Positions 6,640-6,642 of a DNA stretch of 6,642 bases are shown here, one piece after another (within the stretch, counting starts at the first letter, position 1; each line of letters begins with the position of its first letter). The notes beneath the pieces were generated by a model, which searched no databases, was not told the origin of the DNA, and saw only the letters and a program-made list of their open reading frames with translations. Position numbers and translations under genes: made by a program. The DNA lies in contig CAAEDF010000151.1 in the NCBI GenBank assembly GCA_900754535.1, positions 1 through 6,642 on the forward strand, written 5' to 3'. Source of the DNA: Clostridia bacterium (GTDB lineage: Bacteria > Bacillota > Clostridia > Oscillospirales > CAG-382).

Positions 6640-6642
6640 CCC

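Larger units (their letters stand above)
6501..6642. other. Candidate chromosomal replication origin (oriC) or dnaA-upstream region, continuing past the window
   Basis: No gene is visible from 6420 to the end. In order, the region holds an AT-rich block (6501-6535), a short GC-rich block (6536-6549) and four perfect DnaA boxes with two weaker ones between them. This order is that of a bacterial basal origin: an unwinding element, a GC-rich spacer, then a DnaA-box cluster. In most Firmicutes such an array lies just before or after dnaA, so dnaA may begin just beyond 6642; this is inference. A non-origin DnaA-titrating or dnaA-autoregulatory site is the alternative. Confidence 0.7.

Noticed and set aside
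6555..6642. CRISPR or ordinary tandem repeat reading of the TGTGGATAA copies
   Set aside because: The repeated unit is the exact DnaA box, the intervals are short and unequal, and there are no spacer-length unique segments or cas genes.

Overview
The window reads as chromosomal DNA of an anaerobic, fairly GC-rich Firmicute, most likely a clostridial gut- or rumen-type lineage (Oscillospirales/Ruminococcaceae-like). This rests on a full-length homodimeric-type pyruvate:ferredoxin oxidoreductase, strong GGAGG-type ribosome binding sites, sigma-A-like promoters and a membrane-anchored VanY-family protein. The taxonomic call is inference.

Layout. Positions 1-882 (minus) hold the start and most of a membrane-anchored VanY/M15-like protein whose zinc and catalytic residues are almost all replaced; its end lies beyond the left edge. 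A hairpin at 942-985 separates it from the large PFOR gene (1026-4583, minus), which has every expected thiamine diphosphate and iron-sulfur residue. A 306-base divergent intergenic region (4584-4889) carries one good promoter for each flanking gene, plus helically phased A-tracts upstream of the PFOR promoter. Positions 4890-6419 (plus) encode a complete ComM/YifB-type AAA+ ATPase.

The most striking part is the last 140 bases. They hold four exact copies of the DnaA box (TTATCCACA, all read on the minus strand), arranged as two near-identical three-site modules. Beside them are a GC-rich block and a 35-base stretch that is about 77% AT. This is the layout of a bacterial replication origin (oriC) or of the DnaA-regulated region in front of dnaA, and it runs off the right edge. 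If it is oriC, the two minus-strand genes are co-directional with the leftward fork, while comM is transcribed head-on toward the origin.

The genes do not form one pathway. PFOR is central energy metabolism, ComM acts on recombining DNA during natural transformation, and the VanY-like protein probably acts at the cell envelope without peptidase activity. No mobile element, CRISPR array, tRNA or rRNA was seen.
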